Shown: positions 44,461 through 48,659 of the stretch, in pieces | Layout of the letters: each line of letters opens with the position of its first letter | Position numbering within the stretch: position 1 is the stretch's first letter | Origin: JAAYJM01 sp964498585 | GTDB lineage: Bacteria; Bacteroidota; Ignavibacteria; Kapaibacteriales; UBA2268 | DNA length: 48,659 nucleotides | NCBI GenBank assembly: GCA_964498585.1 | Contig: CAZCHH010000024.1 | Location: forward strand, 1 to 48,659 | Direction of reading: 5' to 3' | Notes under the pieces: model-generated | Database searches by the model: none | Told to the model about the DNA's origin: nothing | The model's input: the letters and a program-made list of their open reading frames with translations, nothing else | Program-made: the position numbers and the translations under genes

Positions 44461-45789
44461 ATGGCTTATAATATTGGAATTATTGGAACTGGTTATGTCG
44501 GTTTGGTTACAGGAACTTGTTTTGCTTCAACAGGCAATAATGTTCTTTGTATTGATAATGATGTAAATAAGATTGAAAAACTAAAGCAAGGCATTATGCC
44601 TATTTACGAGCCCGGTTTGGACTATTTGGTAATTAAGAATTATACTGAAAAGCGACTAAAGTTTTCAACTGATTTGGAAGCAGCCGTTACCAATTGTATG
44701 ATGATTTTTCTTTGCCTTCCAACTCCTCCAAATGAAGATGGAAGTGCAGACCTTCACCATTTATTGAACGTTGCCGAAGACATTGCAAATATAATTAAAG
44801 CAAAGGGAATTACAGATAAAAGAATACTAATCAATAAAAGCACCGTGCCGGTTGGAACTGCCGAAAAAGTTATCAATTTACTGAATGAAATAATTCCAAA
44901 TAATAATATTGATGTGTTAAGCAATCCGGAATTTTTGCGTGAGGGCTTCGCTGTTGATGATGCTTTAAAACCGGAAAGAGTAGTTATTGGAACATCAAAT
45001 CCAGAAATTGAACCGATAATGAAAGCTTTATATGAGCCATTCGTTAGAAGCGGTAATCCCATTTATTTCTTTGATATTAAGTCCGCTGAACTAACCAAAT
45101 ATGCTTCTAATTCCTTTTTAGCAACCAAAATTTCATTTATGAATGATTTGTCTGCTTATTGCGAAAAAGTTGGTGCCGATATCGAAAGTGTTCGTATTGG
45201 AATGGGTTCAGATACCCGAATTGGAAAACGCTTCTTATTTGCCGGCATTGGCTATGGCGGCTCCTGCTTTCCAAAAGACGTTCGCGCTTTAATGTATTCC
45301 GCTGATGCAGCAAACACCCCACTTGATATTTTGAAAGCCGTGTATTCTGTTAATGCAAAGCAAATCCAGCGATTCAATCAAAAAATTTCAAATCACTTTA
45401 ATAATGATTTAAAAGGTAAGAAATTTGCAATTTGGGGACTTGCTTTTAAACCCAACACAGACGACACCCGCGAAGCACCAGCTTTTTCAATTATTGAATT
45501 TCTTTTGGAAAAAGGAGCAAGTGTTTCTGTTTACGACCCTGAAGCTATGGAAAATACCAAGAAGAAATTTGGGGTAAGTATTGAGTATGTTACTGATATG
45601 TATGATGCTTTACAAGATGCAGATGCTTTGATTGTTCCAACAGAGTGGGGAGTATTTCGCAGACCGGAATTTGAAAAAATTAAGGAAATGCTAAAATCTC
45701 CGGTATTATTCGATGGAAGAAATATTTACAACCCTGACGAAATGAAAGAACTTGGATTTATTTACTATTGTATTGGAAGAAAATGTTAA
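44461..45789 (+). CDS. ugd: UDP-glucose/nucleotide-sugar 6-dehydrogenase
   Basis: The protein has about 442 residues from the ATG, which is preceded by GGAAAAAAGG; the in-frame TTG upstream is less likely. The N-terminal NAD fold is clear (NIGIIGTGYVGLVTGTCFA). The catalytic Cys269 sits in GYGGSCFPKDVRAL, the typical UDP-glucose dehydrogenase signature, and KPNTDDTREAPAF and PTEWGVFRRPEF mark the C-terminal domain. The expected product is UDP-glucuronate for surface polysaccharide. The next gene overlaps by 7 bp, so they are translated together. Paired with the epimerase, a UDP-ManNAc-type substrate cannot be fully excluded. Confidence 0.93.
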   Translation: MAYNIGIIGTGYVGLVTGTCFASTGNNVLCIDNDVNKIEKLKQGIMPIYEPGLDYLVIKNYTEKRLKFSTDLEAAVTNCMMIFLCLPTPPNEDGSADLHHLLNVAEDIANIIKAKGITDKRILINKSTVPVGTAEKVINLLNEIIPNNNIDVLSNPEFLREGFAVDDALKPERVVIGTSNPEIEPIMKALYEPFVRSGNPIYFFDIKSAELTKYASNSFLATKISFMNDLSAYCEKVGADIESVRIGMGSDTRIGKRFLFAGIGYGGSCFPKDVRALMYSADAANTPLDILKAVYSVNAKQIQRFNQKISNHFNNDLKGKKFAIWGLAFKPNTDDTREAPAFSIIEFLLEKGASVSVYDPEAMENTKKKFGVSIEYVTDMYDALQDADALIVPTEWGVFRRPEFEKIKEMLKSPVLFDGRNIYNPDEMKELGFIYYCIGRKC

Positions 45790-46877
45790 AACTTTTTTTA
45801 GTAGGTGGAGCAAGACCCAATTTTATGAAAATTGCTCCACTTTATCGTGAGTTAAAGAAAAATTCAGTTCAAATCGAAACCAAAATTATTCATACTGGGC
45901 AGCATTACGATTATGCAATGTCCAAAGTATTTTTTGAGCAATTAGGACTTCCGCAGCCCGATTATTACTTAAATGTCGGTTCAAGCTCCCACGCAGTTCA
46001 AACAGCAAATATAATGGTTGCTGTAGAAAAAGTTTTTGAACAGGATAAACCCGACTGGCTATTCGTCGTTGGCGATGTTAATTCAACTATTGCCTGCTCC
46101 CTCACTGCTGTGAAACTTGGAATAAAAGTAGCTCACGTGGAAGCCGGCTTACGCAGTTTCGATATGGATATGCCCGAAGAAATCAACCGAATACTTACTG
46201 ACAGGATTTCAAATCTGCTCCTTTGTTCTGAACCATCTGGTATAAAAAATCTGCTTGCCGAAGGGTATGATATGAACAAGGTTCATCTCGTTGGTAATAC
46301 TATGATTGATACGCTTGCTTATCATTTGGAAAGCATTAGACAAAATGATTATTATAAAACTTTGGATTTAAAAGCAAATAATTACATTTGCCTAACTTTG
46401 CATCGTCCTTCAAATGTTGATAATTATAATAATCTGCTTAATTTGTTTAATATTTTGGAATACGCAGCAAAACAATCTGACATTATTTTCCCCGCACATC
46501 CAAGAACAGTCAAAAATATAGCTAACTTTGGATTGAAAGAAAAATTTGAAACAATAGCCAATTTAAAAATAATTGACCCAGTTGGTTACTTTGAGTTTAT
46601 GAATCTTGTCGTTAATTCAAAATTCATCTTGACTGATTCCGGAGGAATACAGGAAGAAACGACTTATCTTGGTATTCCTTGTGTTACTTTAAGAGAAAAT
46701 ACTGAACGTCCTTTGACTTCAGATGAAGGAACAAACAAAGTTGTTGGAACCAATTTCGATAAAGTTTTAGTAGCAATCAAATGGGCTGCAGAATTTAACC
46801 GCAGTGAATACAAAGCTCCCGCTTTATGGGACGGAAAAGCTGCTGAAAGAATAGTTGAGATAATTATTAATTATTAA
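45783..46877 (+). CDS. wecB: UDP-N-acetylglucosamine 2-epimerase (non-hydrolysing)
   Basis: From the ATG inside the end of ugd the protein has about 364 residues. A GGAAG stretch 5 bases upstream lies in the ugd coding sequence. Family motifs are GARPNFMKIAPLY, HTGQHYD, HVEAGLRSFDMDMPEEINR, LTLHRPSNVDN, DSGGIQEETTYLGIP and RENTERP. The enzyme interconverts UDP-GlcNAc and UDP-ManNAc, used in polysaccharide or capsule precursors. Its stop codon lies in a 7-bp tandem repeat (TTAATTA), so the C-terminal residue run (EIIINY) borders low-complexity DNA. Confidence 0.92.
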   Translation: MLKLFLVGGARPNFMKIAPLYRELKKNSVQIETKIIHTGQHYDYAMSKVFFEQLGLPQPDYYLNVGSSSHAVQTANIMVAVEKVFEQDKPDWLFVVGDVNSTIACSLTAVKLGIKVAHVEAGLRSFDMDMPEEINRILTDRISNLLLCSEPSGIKNLLAEGYDMNKVHLVGNTMIDTLAYHLESIRQNDYYKTLDLKANNYICLTLHRPSNVDNYNNLLNLFNILEYAAKQSDIIFPAHPRTVKNIANFGLKEKFETIANLKIIDPVGYFEFMNLVVNSKFILTDSGGIQEETTYLGIPCVTLRENTERPLTSDEGTNKVVGTNFDKVLVAIKWAAEFNRSEYKAPALWDGKAAERIVEIIINY

Positions 46878-47047
46878 TTATTAATTATTAATTATTAATT
46901 ATTAATTATTAATTATTAATTGTTAATTGTTATTGGGTTATTGGGTTATTGGGTTATTGGGTTATTGGGTTATTAGGTTATTAGGTTATTGGGTTATTGG
47001 GTTATTGGATTATTAGGTTATTAGGTTATAGGATTATTGGGTTATTA
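46865..47047. repeat. Two abutting tandem arrays, 7-bp and 9-bp units
   Basis: A 7-bp array (TTAATTA) runs from about 46865 to 46922 and begins inside the wecB stop codon. It is followed by a 9-bp array (GTTATTGGG with GTTATTAGG and a few variants) from about 46930 to 47047. The 9-bp unit is the same as that at 2492-2570. It is a simple-sequence array with no coding potential. Confidence 0.85.
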
Positions 47048-47219
47048 GTGGTTGATGTAAATAATTATCCCGATAGGGATTTGATATTTGTAACAGGAAT
47101 AATCCTTGGCTGTGTTTATCCCGTAGGGATTACATTAATGATAAGTGATTAAAAACTATATAAACTATGAACTATAAACATAAATTTAAAACAAAAAGCT
47201 GACAGCTGAAAGCTAAACT
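47048..47219. repeat. Spacer with CCCGTAGGGAT palindromes
   Basis: Palindromes CCCGATAGGGAT (47067) and CCCGTAGGGAT (47120) face each other in a layout similar to the CTCCGTAGGAG cluster at 200-312. The end of the spacer has GCTGACAGCTGAAAGC. There is no obvious ribosome binding site before 47220. Confidence 0.5.
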
Positions 47220-48659
47220 ATGAAACAACTATACTTTGGAGATTGCCTTGATGTTTTAAAAGAACTTACTCTAAAACATCCTGATGGGTTCATTGATTTG
47301 ATATACATTGATCCACCATTCAATTCAAAAAGGAACTATAATATTCTTTTTGAGGATATTGATATGAGCGATGTAAAGGCACAGAAAGAAGCATTTTCTG
47401 ATACCTGGAGCAATGTTAAGTATATAGATTCAATGAATGAACTTTTAGAACATAACCAGTTGGAATTGTATAACTTCCTGAAGTTAGTAGAAAGTACTGA
47501 CCATAGTGCAGCAGCGTATTTATCTACAATGGCGCACAGGATTTATTATATGAGGGCATTGCTAAAGGATACTGGAAGTTTTTATCTGCACTGCGACCCA
47601 ACAATGAGCCATTATTTAAAAATTGTTTGTGATTTCTTATTTGGTAAAAAGAATTTCAGGAATCAATTAATATGGAATTATTCTACTTTTCATTCAAGTA
47701 AGAAACAATTCAAAAAAAATTATGATGAAATATTTTTCTACTCAAAATCATTAGAATGGAAATTTAACTGGGAAGATATAGCAGAAGAATACAACGCAAA
47801 GACTATAAAAAGATACGATAAAGAAGATGAGTTGGGGATTTATAAGATTATAAAAGGAAAAAAATTTTATAAAGGTCAAGGAACACCACCAAATGCTTGT
47901 TTTTATTTACCTCAAGCACAAATGAACTCCGTTGAATATTTGGGTTACCCTACCCAAAAACCAGAAACGCTTCTTGAACGCATTATAAAAGCAAGCAGCA
48001 ATGAAGGTGATGTTGTTGCAGATTTCTTCTGCGGCTGCGGAACAACTATTGCCGTTGCTGACAAACTCAACAGAAACTGGCTTGGAGTTGACATTTCCCA
48101 TCTTGCAATAAAACTTATTTTAGATAGATTAACAAGCCCGCTTGATGACAAGAGCAGAAGCGAATTACTTTCTGAAATTGAAATAAATGGCTATCCAAAA
48201 GACATTGCATCTGCTCACGAGCTTGCTCAATCAACCAAGAAAGGTAGATTCAAATTTCAGGATTGGGTAATTGAAGTGCTTATCGGTGGCGTCTCAAATG
48301 TAAAGAAAACAGCAGATAGTGGTTTTGATGGCTATTTTACTTTCAATAAAAACAACAATGAAAAGGGAGTTGGATTAATTGAAGTTAAGAGCGGAAACGT
48401 TAAAATTAATGACTTAACTTATTTAATTGAAACGGTTACAAGAAAAGATGCCGATTTAGGTGTATTCGTTTGCTTTGAAGAGCATTTAACAGAAGGTATT
48501 CTTCAAAAAGCTAAGCAGCAAGGGAACTTTAAAGGTTATAAAATAGATAAAATACAAGTTCTAACAATAGAACAATTACTTTCCGGAAAAAATGTCCGTT
48601 TACCCGGCGGAGTTGCAAACACTACTTTCAAGAAAGCAGTAAATGGAAAGAAGTATGAA
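47220..48659 (+). CDS. Site-specific DNA methyltransferase fused to Mrr-like nuclease (cut by window end)
   Basis: The frame is open for 480 codons from ATG 47220 to the window edge, without a stop. The N-terminal ~310 residues are a beta-class (order IV...I) N4/N6 methyltransferase: DPPF at 31-34, HCDPTMSHYLK, PTQKPETLLERII and motif I at 268-274 as DFFCGCG in place of the usual D-P-F-x-G-S-G. The region from about 345 is a restriction-endonuclease-type PD-(D/E)xK fold with GFDG (Asp370) and EVKSG (Glu388, Lys390). The nuclease signature indicates a one-polypeptide restriction-modification enzyme. It probably ends near the window edge, since the 460-480 segment looks like a tail. It is a second RM gene, not related to 23873-27862. 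Confidence 0.88.
   Translation, partial: MKQLYFGDCLDVLKELTLKHPDGFIDLIYIDPPFNSKRNYNILFEDIDMSDVKAQKEAFSDTWSNVKYIDSMNELLEHNQLELYNFLKLVESTDHSAAAYLSTMAHRIYYMRALLKDTGSFYLHCDPTMSHYLKIVCDFLFGKKNFRNQLIWNYSTFHSSKKQFKKNYDEIFFYSKSLEWKFNWEDIAEEYNAKTIKRYDKEDELGIYKIIKGKKFYKGQGTPPNACFYLPQAQMNSVEYLGYPTQKPETLLERIIKASSNEGDVVADFFCGCGTTIAVADKLNRNWLGVDISHLAIKLILDRLTSPLDDKSRSELLSEIEINGYPKDIASAHELAQSTKKGRFKFQDWVIEVLIGGVSNVKKTADSGFDGYFTFNKNNNEKGVGLIEVKSGNVKINDLTYLIETVTRKDADLGVFVCFEEHLTEGILQKAKQQGNFKGYKIDKIQVLTIEQLLSGKNVRLPGGVANTTFKKAVNGKKYE

Overview
The window is AT-rich chromosomal DNA, probably from an uncultivated member of the Bacteroidota/Chlorobi/Ignavibacteria/Kapabacteria assemblage. The support is five secreted proteins with C-terminal type IX secretion (T9SS) sorting domains, a PorX-type regulator (receiver plus PglZ-like domain), a GWxTD-domain protein, an IgGFc-binding/choice-of-anchor-type giant secreted protein, and purine-rich GGAG-type ribosome binding sites. 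A run of 100 N at 13661-13760 marks a scaffold join, so this looks like a draft or metagenome assembly. I saw no tRNA, rRNA or CRISPR array.

Layout. 1-390 is a nested repeat region with a 281-bp inverted-repeat element. 391-4131 holds two secreted propeller-like T9SS cargo genes on the minus strand. 4611-8849 is a regulatory block: a membrane histidine kinase and a STAS-MlaE lipid-transporter permease in one minus-strand operon, divergent from porX. 8887-10962 holds tsaE and two cyclophilin-type prolyl isomerases. 11391-13204 is a ruvX plus GWxTD operon with a 4-bp overlap. 13205-14095 is non-genic, with two different 21-bp minisatellites on either side of the assembly gap. 14096-17149 encodes the most unusual protein here: a receiver-like domain and an unrecognised middle region joined to a complete iron-sulfur L-serine dehydratase. 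17436-21609 has a small secreted protein, a multiheme cytochrome c and a third photosynthesis-stability-factor-like T9SS protein, separated by miniature inverted-repeat elements. 21730-23832 is a classic CIRCE-groES-groEL-terminator unit. 23873-27862 is a single-chain restriction-modification-specificity protein. 28477-34029 has a 1.4-kb-residue T9SS cell-surface protein and a probable outer-membrane beta-barrel. 34351-38588 is core metabolism and translation (aconitase, ffh, rpsP). 38698-43857 is a giant C25 (gingipain/PorU-like) peptidase. 44149-46877 has a small antitoxin-like gene broken by a 116-bp element, then UDP-sugar dehydrogenase and UDP-GlcNAc 2-epimerase, overlapping by 7 bp. 47220 to the window edge is a methyltransferase fused to an Mrr-like nuclease domain, cut by the window.

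How the genes fit together. Many genes concern the cell envelope: T9SS cargo, a C25 peptidase, the T9SS regulator PorX with a nearby orphan kinase, a lipid-trafficking permease and nucleotide-sugar enzymes. Two unrelated single-polypeptide restriction-modification enzymes give a defence layer. The intergenic DNA is crowded with small mobile or hairpin repeats of at least five families. Two of these can be reconstructed base by base: a 116-bp family that duplicates TA, and a 281-bp element that duplicates a 10-bp target.
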